36,149 nt of DNA from Beijerinckia sp. L45 (GTDB lineage: Bacteria; Pseudomonadota; Alphaproteobacteria; Rhizobiales; Beijerinckiaceae). The DNA lies in contig NZ_LMUU01000276.1 in assembly GCF_009765775.1 (NCBI RefSeq), positions 44,468-80,616 on the forward strand, read 5' to 3'. The stretch's first letter is position 1. Each line of letters starts with the position of its first letter. The notes below the pieces were generated by a model, which was given only the letters and a program-made list of their open reading frames with translations, had not been told where the DNA came from and ran no database searches. Made by a program: the position numbers and the translations under genes. Positions 1 to 7,880 of this stretch are shown in pieces.

Positions 1-215
1 ACATTCCGGCAGGGATAGCGCACGGGTTTCAGACCCTTCAGGACGACACGGAAATTCTTTACATGATCGACGTGCCCTACGTGGCGACAAGCGCAAGAGG
101 CCTGCGATGGAATGACCCTGCAATTGATGTCCGCTGGCCGGAGCCCATCACCATCATTTCGGAGCGGGATCTGACATACGCCGACTGGACGATGCCGGCA
201 GACGCGCCAAGATGA
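1..215 (+). CDS. rfbC: dTDP-4-dehydrorhamnose 3,5-epimerase, C-terminal part (cut by window edge)
   Basis: The frame is open from base 3 and ends at TGA 213-215, giving about 70 residues of an RmlC-type cupin epimerase. The visible part carries the family pattern PAGIAHGFQTL, then RGLRWNDPA, then the near-terminal ISERDLTY. Family members epimerise C3 and C5 of a dTDP-4-keto-6-deoxyhexose on the route to L-rhamnose and related surface sugars. The substrate here is not certain, because close relatives act on other nucleotide sugars. The stop overlaps the start of the next gene (ATGA), so the two are probably translated together. The N-terminal part and catalytic His lie outside the window. Confidence 0.8.
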   Translation, partial: IPAGIAHGFQTLQDDTEILYMIDVPYVATSARGLRWNDPAIDVRWPEPITIISERDLTYADWTMPADAPR

Positions 216-1120
216 AACGGGTGCTCGTAACCGGATCGACCGGCTTTGTCGGCCGTGCCGTCCTGCCGCTGCTCCTAGAGCGTGGTTTTGACGTCCATGC
301 GGTCGGACGGACGGCACCCGTCGGTCACAGGCTTACGTTCCATGTCGCCGACCTTCTATCACCGGCCCAAACGAGCGCAGTCCTTGCAACGATTCGGCCG
401 AGCCATCTGCTCCACCTCGCTTGGTATGCTGAACCAGGGGTGTACTGGACATCAGCTAAGAATCTGGAGTGGGTATCGGCGAGCCTTAATCTTGTAAGAA
501 GCTTTGCCGAGGCAGGCGGCCGACGTGCCGTCATCGCCGGCACATGTGCCGAGTATGCGTGGGGCAGTGCCCGCTTTCATGAAACGCAAAGCCCGTGCGT
601 CCCAGCGACTCTCTACGGGGCGGCGAAAGACGGCCTGCGCCGCATCCTTGAAGCCTATGCCGCGACCTGCGGTCTTTCGCTCGCTTGGGGACGCATCTTT
701 TATCTTTATGGGCCGGACGAGAGACCGGGTCGACTTGTCAGCGACGCCATCCGCAAGCTGCTCGCGGGAGAAAGGTTCCCGACGAGCGAAGGCCTGCAAA
801 AGCGTGATTTCCTCCACATTGCCGATGCCGCTGCGGCCTTCGCGGCACTGCTGGACAGTCCAGCAGAAGGACCGGTCAATATTGGCTCCGGGCAGGCCCA
901 ATCGGTTCGCAGGCTGCTCGAACACATTGCATTTGAAACTGGTCGGCCGGATCTCATCGGTTTCGGCGAGCGCCCGCTGTCTGCAAGCGAACCCCACGCA
1001 ATTGAAGCGGATGTGCAGCGGCTTGGAGACGAAGTTGGCTTTACCCCACGCTACGATCTCAACCACGGCTTGGCGGAGACCGTGAACTGGTGGCGCACCC
1101 AGCGAAGACCCGAGGAGTAA
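212..1120 (+). CDS. NAD-dependent epimerase/dehydratase (nucleotide-sugar, extended SDR)
   Basis: This is a 302-aa extended short-chain dehydrogenase. The N-terminal Rossmann motif GSTGFVG is at residues 8-14. The catalytic pair appears as Y-G-A-A-K in the stretch PATLYGAAKDGLRR, and a C-terminal substrate-binding region includes RDFLHIADAA and NIGSG. Such proteins reduce, epimerise or dehydrate NDP-sugars. With the overlapping 3,5-epimerase, a final 4-ketoreductase or 4-epimerase step in making a deoxyhexose for surface polysaccharide is the best guess. The ATG overlaps the upstream TGA by 4 bases. It ends 115 bp before a convergent ABC transporter gene; no strong terminator was seen there. 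Confidence 0.85.
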   Translation: MKRVLVTGSTGFVGRAVLPLLLERGFDVHAVGRTAPVGHRLTFHVADLLSPAQTSAVLATIRPSHLLHLAWYAEPGVYWTSAKNLEWVSASLNLVRSFAEAGGRRAVIAGTCAEYAWGSARFHETQSPCVPATLYGAAKDGLRRILEAYAATCGLSLAWGRIFYLYGPDERPGRLVSDAIRKLLAGERFPTSEGLQKRDFLHIADAAAAFAALLDSPAEGPVNIGSGQAQSVRRLLEHIAFETGRPDLIGFGERPLSASEPHAIEADVQRLGDEVGFTPRYDLNHGLAETVNWWRTQRRPEE

Positions 1121-1235
1121 GGGATATGGGGCGCACAAGCGTTGCAACTGTATAGCGACGCCCCCAGCCGGACCGAACAATGCGGCCTCCAACACATTGG
1201 AAGGCGCGCTCGTAAGCCCTTCATTGCATGCGGGA

Positions 1236-2081
1236 CTACTTTGCGCCGCGCCAGCCGCTATCCGGTCGTGAAAGACATGTCTTCATCACTCGCCCTGGAT
1301 GATCAGGCAGGGACACCGACACGACATGGATCGTGGCGCCATAGAGTGCGGTGAGGCTTTCGCTGGTCAAAACCTCGTCCGGCGGCCCTTGCGCAAGGAT
1401 GGCGCCGTCGCGCAGGAGCACCGCGCGATCGGCGTAGCCGAAGGCCTGTGCGGGCTGGTGTGTCGTCATGAGAACGGACCGGCCTTCGTCCGCGAGCGCA
1501 CTGACGATCTGCAGCAGGCGAACCTCGTTGCCGTAGTCCAAAGCGGCCGTCGGCTCGTCGAGGACAAGGATACGGGCGTCCTGGACGAGGGCGCGTGCGA
1601 GCAAAACCATCTGCCGCTGACCGCCGGACAAGGTCGAAAAGATCCGGTCGGCGAGAGCCGCAATGCCGAGACGATCGAGGCGTCCAAGCGCGATGCGCCG
1701 ATCCGCGGCCGACGGCACGGCGCCGCTACGAAGGTGGGGCGTTCGCCCCATCACCGCCATCTCCAGAGCCGTGAACGGAAACGGCGTCGTCGCGCTCTGC
1801 GGGACGTAGGCGACCAGACGGGCCAGGTCGCGGGCCGCCAGGCTTTTGATATCCTGTCCTTGGATGCGGATCGTGCCCCGCTCGGGCTTGAGCAGGCCGA
1901 GCAGACAGCGAAGCAGCGTCGTCTTGCCCGCGCCGTTCGGACCGAGCAGACAGCAGATTTCCGCTTCTCTCAAGGTGAGAGACACGTCTTGGAGACGGTG
2001 CCCCTTGGCGGGATAGCCGAACGTCAGATCGGCGATCGCGAGGCTGACCGGCTGGTCCGGACATGCCCTAGGGTCGCTCAT
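1236..2081 (-). CDS. ABC transporter ATP-binding protein (FecE/BtuD type)
   Basis: The 281-aa nucleotide-binding subunit shows Walker A GPNGAGKTT, Q-loop YVPQS, signature LSGGQRQ, Walker B ILVLDEPT and H-loop TTHQPAQ. It sits in the cytoplasm and powers the FecCD-type permease encoded just upstream. The ATG at 2081 overlaps the permease stop at 2078 (ATGA); the frame is open further upstream but that region is the permease gene. Family subunits serve siderophores, cobalamin, haem, or molybdate/tungstate (MolC-type). The adjacent moeA and formate dehydrogenase make molybdate or tungstate the best guess; that is inference from context. Confidence 0.9.
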   Translation of the reverse strand: MSDPRACPDQPVSLAIADLTFGYPAKGHRLQDVSLTLREAEICCLLGPNGAGKTTLLRCLLGLLKPERGTIRIQGQDIKSLAARDLARLVAYVPQSATTPFPFTALEMAVMGRTPHLRSGAVPSAADRRIALGRLDRLGIAALADRIFSTLSGGQRQMVLLARALVQDARILVLDEPTAALDYGNEVRLLQIVSALADEGRSVLMTTHQPAQAFGYADRAVLLRDGAILAQGPPDEVLTSESLTALYGATIHVVSVSLPDHPGRVMKTCLSRPDSGWRGAK

Positions 2082-3097
2082 GACCACCGTCGCCCCAGTT
2101 TCATCAGCAGCAGAATGAAGAAGGGTGCGCCCACCAGCGCGGTGAGAATACCCAAGGGCAGGTCGAGCGGGCTGGCGCTGCGCGCGACATCGTCGACGGC
2201 AAGAAGGTAGATGGCGCCGATCAGGATGGAGGCCGGCAGCAGGCGGGTGAAGGATGGCCCGACGATAAATCGGGCGAGATGCGGAACGACCAGCCCCACC
2301 CAACCGATGATGCCGGCGAGGCTGACGACGGTTGCGGTCATCAGCGTCGAGGCGGCGATAACCACGCTCCAGGTCAATCCAAGATTGATGCCCATCGTGC
2401 GCGCCTCGTCGTCGCCGGCGGCAAGCACCGTCAGCGGCCAGCGCACGGCATAGAGCGCGGCGAGGCAGAGCGCCACGATGAGCGCCGGCACTTGAAGGCT
2501 CGCGAACGTGGCGCGCCCCAGGCTGCCGAACAGCCAGAACGTGATTTCCGGCAAGGTCGTCTCGGGATTGGCAAAATATTGCGTCGCCGCGATCAACGCC
2601 CCAAACATCGCGCCGATGACGATCCCGCCGAGCACGAGGATGCTCAGCGAACCGTTGCCGACGAGGCGCCCGATGGCCAGCGCGAGAAGCGCCGCCAGCA
2701 GGCCGCAGCCAAACGACAGGATTTCGAGAAGACCGACGCCCACTCCGAGCAGAATGCCGATGGAGGCGCCGAACCCGGCTCCGGCGGCGACGCCGAGGAT
2801 TTCCGGTGACACCAGCGGATTGCGGAACATCGTCTGGTAGGCAGCGCCCGACGCCGACAATGCTGCCCCGACGACGATGGCCGCAAAAATCCGTGGCGGC
2901 CGGATGTTCAGGACGATCGCCTGTTCCGTTGGGGATCCAACCGAGGGCAGATCCATCAGGTGCTGTATCAGCACGTGGAACACGGTTCGCGGATCGATCA
3001 TGTAGCGACCGATCCCGAGGGACAGCAAACCAAGCAGCAGCAGAATGGCGGACAGGACGAGGACGGGCGCATGCTCGCCGAAGACACGCCGTGTCAA
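2078..3097 (-). CDS. FecCD-family ABC transporter permease
   Basis: About 339 aa with many hydrophobic segments. It has the BtuC/FecCD landmarks RPPRIFAAIVVGAALSASGAAYQ near the N-terminus, then GVAAGAGFGA, GDDEARTMG, and GLVVPHLARF near the C-terminus (coupling region). It forms the inner-membrane channel of a type II importer. The start is unclear: no in-frame ATG lies before the first membrane segment, so I use TTG 3097 (MTRRVFGEHAPV). An ATG at 3150 overlaps the upstream stop in the usual ATGA arrangement, but its frame closes after about 18 codons. A frameshift near 3095-3105, real or a sequencing error, is therefore possible. Confidence 0.85.
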   Translation of the reverse strand: MTRRVFGEHAPVLVLSAILLLLGLLSLGIGRYMIDPRTVFHVLIQHLMDLPSVGSPTEQAIVLNIRPPRIFAAIVVGAALSASGAAYQTMFRNPLVSPEILGVAAGAGFGASIGILLGVGVGLLEILSFGCGLLAALLALAIGRLVGNGSLSILVLGGIVIGAMFGALIAATQYFANPETTLPEITFWLFGSLGRATFASLQVPALIVALCLAALYAVRWPLTVLAAGDDEARTMGINLGLTWSVVIAASTLMTATVVSLAGIIGWVGLVVPHLARFIVGPSFTRLLPASILIGAIYLLAVDDVARSASPLDLPLGILTALVGAPFFILLLMKLGRRWS

Positions 3098-3146
3098 CGG
3101 GTCGACCGCACGGGCTCGGCGAGCCTCATGCTCCGTCCGGAAACGC

Positions 3147-4217
3147 TCATTCCTGGAACATCTGACGCAGATCGGCATCGCTGAGCGCGTAGCCGAAGAA
3201 GGTTTGATAGAACCGTTTGGCTTCGGCTCGGATGTCGAGATCCGCGAATTTATCCGGATGCAGGGTCTTGGCGGCCCACTGGATCTGCAGCGCTTCCTCG
3301 GGCCCATAGCGGTCCCACGGATACAGGCCTTGCGGGTTCATGAAGACGCGCTTGGTGCGAACCGCCCGCAGCTGTTGCCAGCCGGCAGTCTCGGACAGCG
3401 CCTTGAGCACGGATTGACCGGAGCCAGCCGCGAGCCCCTGGTCGCCGCCCGGCGTTTCGACGATCAACACGTCGGGATCCCACGTGAGCAGTTGCTCCAT
3501 CGTAATGCCGACGTGCACGCCAGAGACGTCGTGCGCGGCATCGCGACCACCGGCCTGTTTGATCCAGTTGTCGATCAGCGAGGTCCCGCCGTCGATCACC
3601 AGCGGCGGAAAGCTCGAGATGTGGACGACACTCGGACGTTGCGCGTCCGGCAGATCTGCCAGTCGCGCCTGGATCGCCGCGAGCTTGCCATTGAAATAGG
3701 CGACGAAGGCAGCGGCCTTCACCTTGGCGTCGCCGCCATAGACGTCACCGGCCAGGGTTATGGATTTGGGGAGCTGTTCCAGCGAGGCGAAGGTCATCAC
3801 GACCGCCGGGATGCCCGCCGTCTTGAACGGCGTGTCGGACACCGTGCCGCCGAGCATCGACACCACATCGGGGCGGCGTGACAGCAGGTCCTCGATGTTT
3901 ACCGTCCCACCATTGCGAAACGTCTCGGGAACGGCGGTGATGCCGGGATACACCTTTTGCAGCAGCGGAATGGTTTTGACGTTGCGCGGTATGGCGACGA
4001 GCTTGTCGCCCATCCCGAGCATGATGTCCGTAATCGTATGGGCAGGAAACTGTTCGGCAAGCCGCTCGATCGTCTCGGGAACGGTCACGGCGTTGCCGCG
4101 CATGTCGGTCACGACATGGGTTGCCGGTGCGGCTGATGCCGCCTGCGCCCAGAGGAGCAGCGCTGCCCCGCAAGCGCATCGGACCGTTTTGCCTGCGCCA
4201 TGTTCCGGAAGGGTCAA
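3147..4217 (-). CDS. FecB-family ABC transporter substrate-binding protein, candidate molybdate/tungstate binder
   Basis: A periplasmic binding protein of about 356 aa with a signal peptide (hydrophobic ALLLWAQAASA, cleavage near AAPATH) and a helical-backbone PBP fold. VTDMRGNAVTVPETIERLA opens the mature domain, followed by RRPDVVSML and WDPDVLIVE. The C-terminal stretch PQGLYPWDRYGPEEALQIQWAAK resembles FecB relatives seen near molybdenum genes. TTG 4217 is chosen because GGAG lies 9 nt upstream and it gives a normal signal peptide; ATG 4268 is the alternative and adds 17 residues. It lies between moeA and its permease and ATPase. The substrate is inferred, and a siderophore or haem role is not excluded. 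Confidence 0.82.
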   Translation of the reverse strand: MTLPEHGAGKTVRCACGAALLLWAQAASAAPATHVVTDMRGNAVTVPETIERLAEQFPAHTITDIMLGMGDKLVAIPRNVKTIPLLQKVYPGITAVPETFRNGGTVNIEDLLSRRPDVVSMLGGTVSDTPFKTAGIPAVVMTFASLEQLPKSITLAGDVYGGDAKVKAAAFVAYFNGKLAAIQARLADLPDAQRPSVVHISSFPPLVIDGGTSLIDNWIKQAGGRDAAHDVSGVHVGITMEQLLTWDPDVLIVETPGGDQGLAAGSGQSVLKALSETAGWQQLRAVRTKRVFMNPQGLYPWDRYGPEEALQIQWAAKTLHPDKFADLDIRAEAKRFYQTFFGYALSDADLRQMFQE

Positions 4218-4305
4218 ACCAAGTGTCTCCAGCGCTCCGATGTCGGATCGGGCCGCTCCCAGTCCCATAGAACAAGACACCGGGCAAGCACACGGCGTGT
4301 GGCGA

Positions 4306-5559
4306 TCAGCGCAGCGCCGCATAGCTGAGAAAGGCGACGACGTCGCCTGGTGCCACGGTGACGACATCCTCGCCGAGTTCGACCAAGCCGTCGCTTTCGG
4401 TGAGCGAGGTGAGAACGCCCGCGCCCTCGACGGGATAGTTTTGTGCGACCAGTCGTCCCGTGGCGTCGCGCGCAAGGGTCACGCGGACATACTCGCGGCG
4501 GCCTTTCTTCTTGCGGTAGGCGAAGCCGGATGCGACCGGCAGCGGGATGGGCGGCGTCCAGGTCTCGCCAGCCAAGGCGGCCAGAAGCGGCCGGACGATC
4601 GCGGCGAAGGTCACGAAGACTGCCACGGGATTGCCGGGGAGGCCCACGAACGGCGTACCCTGGATCACGCCGAGTGCGACCGGCCGGCCGGGCTTGATCG
4701 CGACGCGCCAGAACACCAGAGATCCCGCACCGGCGACCGCAGCCTTCACATGGTCCTCTTCGCCCGTCGAGACGCCGCCCGACGTCAGCAGCAGGTCGTG
4801 GGCGGGCGCCGCCGCGTCGAGCGCCCGCCGGATCGCGTCTTCCGTATCCGGTAGGATGCCGAGGTCGGTCACCGCCACGCCGAGGCGCTTCAGCAGGGCG
4901 AGCAGGAAGAACCGGTTGGCGTCGTAGATCGCGGCAGGGCGAAGGGTTTCGCCGGGGGACATGATCTCGTCCCCGGTCGAAAAGATCGCAACGCGAAGCG
5001 CACGTCGCACCGTGAGGGTCGCTGCACCGAGCGCCGCTGCGAGCGCAATGCTCTCCGGCGCCAGGCGGCGGCCGGCGCCGAGCACCGTGGCGCCACAGGC
5101 GACATCCTCGCCTTTCGATCGCGCGTTGGCGCCTTTCACAAGGCCCCGCGGCAGGACGACGGTACCCGCGTCGTCCTGACGGCAATCCTCCTGCATGAAA
5201 ACCGTGTCGAAGCCCGGCGGCAAGGGCGCACCGGTAAAAATGCGGATCGCGACGCCGGGTCCGGGACTCTCGTGTGGCGCATGGCCGGCGGCGATGCGTC
5301 CGACGACCGGCAGCACCGTTTCGCCATCGGACAGATCGGCGAAGCGGACGGCGTAGCCGTCGACAGCGGAATTGTCGAAGCCGGGAAGATTCAGCGTGGC
5401 GACCAGCGGCGCGGCGAGAATGCGCCCGTCGGCGTCGGCGAGCGACACGACTTCGGTGTCGGCGAGGGCGGGGATCCGCTCGAAGAGCAACCGCACCGCC
5501 TCGTCGAGGGGCAGCAGCGCCTGTCCGCCCGCAAAGGTGTCACCGGTCAACTGGGCCAA
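4306..5559 (-). CDS. moeA: Molybdopterin molybdenumtransferase MoeA
   Basis: A 417-aa protein that inserts molybdate into adenylylated molybdopterin to make Mo-cofactor in the cytoplasm. Family marks are LPGFDNSAVDGYAVR, IRIFTGAPLPPGFDTV, FSTGDEI, the MPT-binding TSGGVSTGEEDHVK, GLPGNPVAV, and a C-terminal beta domain. TTG 5559 is chosen because it gives MAQLTGDTF, matching the usual N-terminus; the frame is open further upstream but without family similarity. The gene follows the FDH structural genes on the same strand. The FDH alpha subunit needs Mo- or W-bis-MGD, so this copy may be dedicated to that enzyme. Confidence 0.93.
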   Translation of the reverse strand: MAQLTGDTFAGGQALLPLDEAVRLLFERIPALADTEVVSLADADGRILAAPLVATLNLPGFDNSAVDGYAVRFADLSDGETVLPVVGRIAAGHAPHESPGPGVAIRIFTGAPLPPGFDTVFMQEDCRQDDAGTVVLPRGLVKGANARSKGEDVACGATVLGAGRRLAPESIALAAALGAATLTVRRALRVAIFSTGDEIMSPGETLRPAAIYDANRFFLLALLKRLGVAVTDLGILPDTEDAIRRALDAAAPAHDLLLTSGGVSTGEEDHVKAAVAGAGSLVFWRVAIKPGRPVALGVIQGTPFVGLPGNPVAVFVTFAAIVRPLLAALAGETWTPPIPLPVASGFAYRKKKGRREYVRVTLARDATGRLVAQNYPVEGAGVLTSLTESDGLVELGEDVVTVAPGDVVAFLSYAALR

Positions 5560-5617
5560 GAAGGAGGACGCCTTTGTTCGGAGTAGCGGGACAGTCGATG
5601 CCCGCCCTGCCGAAGGA

Positions 5618-5800
5618 CTACTCCTTGTCGTCCAGGCCCGTCCAGTTCGGCCCGACCATGTGCGTCGTCGTAGACAGGCCAACGCGCGTGCCGCTTGTCG
5701 CGAAGGCGACGTCGGCTGGCTTCTGAATCGTTCCGAGAACGAAGGCCGCTAGGCCGCCGATGGCGAAAGCCAGCACGATGGATGAGATGATGACCTTCAT
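5618..5800 (-). CDS. Small membrane-anchored protein of unknown function
   Basis: A 60-aa product starting MKVIISSIVLAFAIGGLAAFVLG, which is one membrane helix or uncleaved signal, followed by about 35 polar residues ending in GLDDKE. GGAG lies 7 nt before the ATG, a good ribosome site. I recognise no family. It sits between the FDH gamma gene and moeA on the same strand, 58 bp before the moeA TTG, so it may be cotranscribed with moeA. Possible roles are a small subunit or assembly factor of the membrane FDH complex; nothing in the sequence proves this. Confidence 0.65.
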   Translation of the reverse strand: MKVIISSIVLAFAIGGLAAFVLGTIQKPADVAFATSGTRVGLSTTTHMVGPNWTGLDDKE

Positions 5801-5918
5801 ATGCTTACTCCGCTGCCATCTCCGCCAATGGCGCAGGATGGACGTTTTGTCGTGAACCTATTGGCCGGACCCAAGCTTGAGTCGAGAGAAGCCCGTTCCG
5901 TGAATAGGATAAACGCTC

Positions 5919-6194
5919 TTGAAAACCATCGCCGTCGTTGCCGCTCTCACCGCCATCATCACGATCTCCAGCGCCCAGGCCGAAACGTCAAGCCAGGGCA
6001 CATCGGCGGAAAGCAATTCCCAGAACGATGTCACCAAGATCCCGTCGCGCGCCGTACTCCCCGCCGCCGGCGGCGGATCGGGCAACGGCGCGCCCGGCAT
6101 GCAGGCCGATTGTCAGAAGAACCCGGCCTCCTGCTCCGATCCCGTCAAGAGCGGCGCGGCGTCGTCGCCGGGCCTTCCTGCACAATCGAAATAG
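5919..6194 (+). CDS. Small secreted protein of unknown function
   Basis: A 91-aa product with TTG start and AGGAT about 8 nt upstream. The N-terminus MKTIAVVAALTAIITISSAQA is a typical Sec signal with cleavage after AQA. The mature part is rich in Ser, Gly, Pro and Ala and has two cysteines (DCQKNPASC) that could form a disulfide or bind a ligand. It is on the opposite strand to its neighbours, converging on the FDH gamma gene with only 6 bp between the stops. I do not recognise a family. The signal peptide argues that the gene is real. Confidence 0.6.
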   Translation: MKTIAVVAALTAIITISSAQAETSSQGTSAESNSQNDVTKIPSRAVLPAAGGGSGNGAPGMQADCQKNPASCSDPVKSGAASSPGLPAQSK

Positions 6195-6200
6195 GCCAAT

Positions 6201-7256
6201 TTACTCGGCCGGTGCCGGCGCGGGCGAAACCCGGCCTTCCGCCACTTCGCGTTCGGCCCACAGGTCGTGGTGGCTCTTGGCCCAAGCCAGATCCACTTCG
6301 CCCGTGCCCATCGCCTCATAGGCGCCCTTCATCCCGATCGTGCCTATGTAGATGTGGGCGAGCAACGCCGCGATATAGACCACGCCGAACAGGCCATGGA
6401 CGGTTTCCGCCAGTTGCTGACCGGTGACGTCGGTCACGTAGAACGGGAAGATGAGGAACAGGCCGGTCACCGACATGGTGAGACCGCCGAGCACCACCAG
6501 CCAAAACACGCCTTTTTGGCCCGCATTGAAGCGTTCGGCATGGGCGTGGCCGTCCTTGGACAAAATGCCGCCGCCGGCCTTGATCCAGGCGATGTCGATG
6601 CGATTCGGGATATTGTCCTTGACCCACAACAGGAACAGCGTGGTCACGCCGAGCATGAACGGCCACGACAGAAAGTTATGCGCGTACTTCAGGTACTGCG
6701 ACATCGTGCCGAAGGCGTCGTTGCCGATCAGCGGCTGGATGATCCGCTTGCCGAAGACGTAGTTTACGCCGGACAGCGACAGGATGATGAAGCAACTCGC
6801 CGTCATCCAATGCGCGCCGCGCTCCAGCACGTTGAACCGAATGAGCTTCTGGCCGGAGAAATTCTCGTCGGCGCCGATGGTGCCCTTCCAGAGGTAGAAC
6901 AGGGTCAGCCCGAGCGCCATGCCGAGGATGGCGATGCCGCCGATCCACGGCAGCCAGCTCTCGTGGTAGCGCCGCCAGGTCCGGCCCATCGGCTGCTCGA
7001 GGTTGGCCGACTTGACGTCGGGGATCGAAACGAAACCGTGGATCTTCGATTCCGTCTTGAACAGGTCTTCCTCGTGCACCGACTCTGCCGTCGGGTTGCG
7101 GCCGGTGTCATGCGCGCCGCCGTCGGGGGTCTGCATCGAGCCGGTCCCCTGGGCCATGGCCGTATGAGACGAAACGATCAGGGCGGGGCCGGCCGACATC
7201 ATCGCGACGGCGACGACGAGGCGGAGCTTGGCGAACAGCGTGGTCATGGCGGTCAT
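6201..7256 (-). CDS. fdh3C: Formate dehydrogenase gamma subunit, membrane cytochrome b
   Basis: A 351-aa membrane subunit that anchors the FDH and passes electrons from the beta subunit through b-type haem to quinone. It has an N-terminal signal-like helix ending near AMAQG and a hydrophilic periplasmic stretch. Four membrane helices of the FdnI/FdoI type follow: WIGGIAILGMALG, WMTASCFIILSLSGV, FMLGVTTLFLLWV and the LLAHIYIGTIG region. Candidate haem histidines are in GAHWM, YAHNF, VHGLFG and LAHIY. ATG 7256 begins 8 nt after the beta stop; ATG 7247 is also possible. The gene closes the FDH structural trio. Confidence 0.9.
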   Translation of the reverse strand: MTAMTTLFAKLRLVVAVAMMSAGPALIVSSHTAMAQGTGSMQTPDGGAHDTGRNPTAESVHEEDLFKTESKIHGFVSIPDVKSANLEQPMGRTWRRYHESWLPWIGGIAILGMALGLTLFYLWKGTIGADENFSGQKLIRFNVLERGAHWMTASCFIILSLSGVNYVFGKRIIQPLIGNDAFGTMSQYLKYAHNFLSWPFMLGVTTLFLLWVKDNIPNRIDIAWIKAGGGILSKDGHAHAERFNAGQKGVFWLVVLGGLTMSVTGLFLIFPFYVTDVTGQQLAETVHGLFGVVYIAALLAHIYIGTIGMKGAYEAMGTGEVDLAWAKSHHDLWAEREVAEGRVSPAPAPAE

Positions 7257-7264
7257 TCCGTTCT

Positions 7265-7867
7265 TCAGGTCGAAATCGCGATGGCTTCGCCGTAGGCCGT
7301 CTTCCAGCCCCAGGCGCCGGAGCCGTAGCCCCGTGTCATCACCCGTTCCTTGTAGATGCCTGCGATGACGTCGCCGTCCCCGGCAAGCAGCGACTTCGTC
7401 GAGCACATTTCCGCACAAAGCGGGAGCTTGCCCTCGGCGAGACGGTTGGCGCCGTACATCTCGTATTCCTTGACGGTGAGGTCCGCTTCCGGGCCGCCCG
7501 AGCAATAGGTGCACTTGTCCATCTTGCCGCGCGAGCCGAAGTTGCCGGTGCGCGGGTACTGCGGCGCGCCGAAGGGGCAGGCGTAGAAGCAGTAGCCGCA
7601 GCCGATGCACAGCTCCTTCGAGTGCAGCACCACGGCATCGGCCGTGGTGTAGAAGCAGTTCACCGGGCACACCGAAGCGCAGGGCGCGTCGGTGCAATGC
7701 ATGCAGGCCATCGACACCGAGCGCTCGCCCGGCTTGCCGTCGTTGATCGTGACGACACGCCGGCGGTTGATGCCCCACGGCACTTCGTTCTCGTTCTTGC
7801 AGGCGGTGACGCAGGCGTTGCACTTGATGCAACGGTCGGCGTCACAGAGGAATTTCATTCGGGCCAT
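7265..7867 (-). CDS. fdh3B: Formate dehydrogenase (FDH3-type) beta subunit, 4x[4Fe-4S] ferredoxin
   Basis: A 200-aa electron-transfer subunit. Cysteine motifs run CIKCNACVTAC, CMHCTDAPCASVC, CIGCGYCFYAC and CTYC with CAEMC, enough for four [4Fe-4S] clusters. It wires the catalytic alpha subunit to the cytochrome b subunit. It is shorter than E. coli FdnH, lacks the C-terminal membrane helix, and matches the compact beta subunit of methylotroph FDH3. It has no signal peptide, so it would be exported in complex with the Tat-targeted alpha subunit. It starts 13 bp after the alpha stop. Confidence 0.93.
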   Translation of the reverse strand: MARMKFLCDADRCIKCNACVTACKNENEVPWGINRRRVVTINDGKPGERSVSMACMHCTDAPCASVCPVNCFYTTADAVVLHSKELCIGCGYCFYACPFGAPQYPRTGNFGSRGKMDKCTYCSGGPEADLTVKEYEMYGANRLAEGKLPLCAEMCSTKSLLAGDGDVIAGIYKERVMTRGYGSGAWGWKTAYGEAIAIST

Positions 7868-7880
7868 AATACAATCCTCG

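Noticed and set aside
1299-2809. Long open frames opposite the ABC transporter genes
   Set aside because: They are antisense frames kept open by GC-rich codon use; the minus-strand genes have all family motifs.
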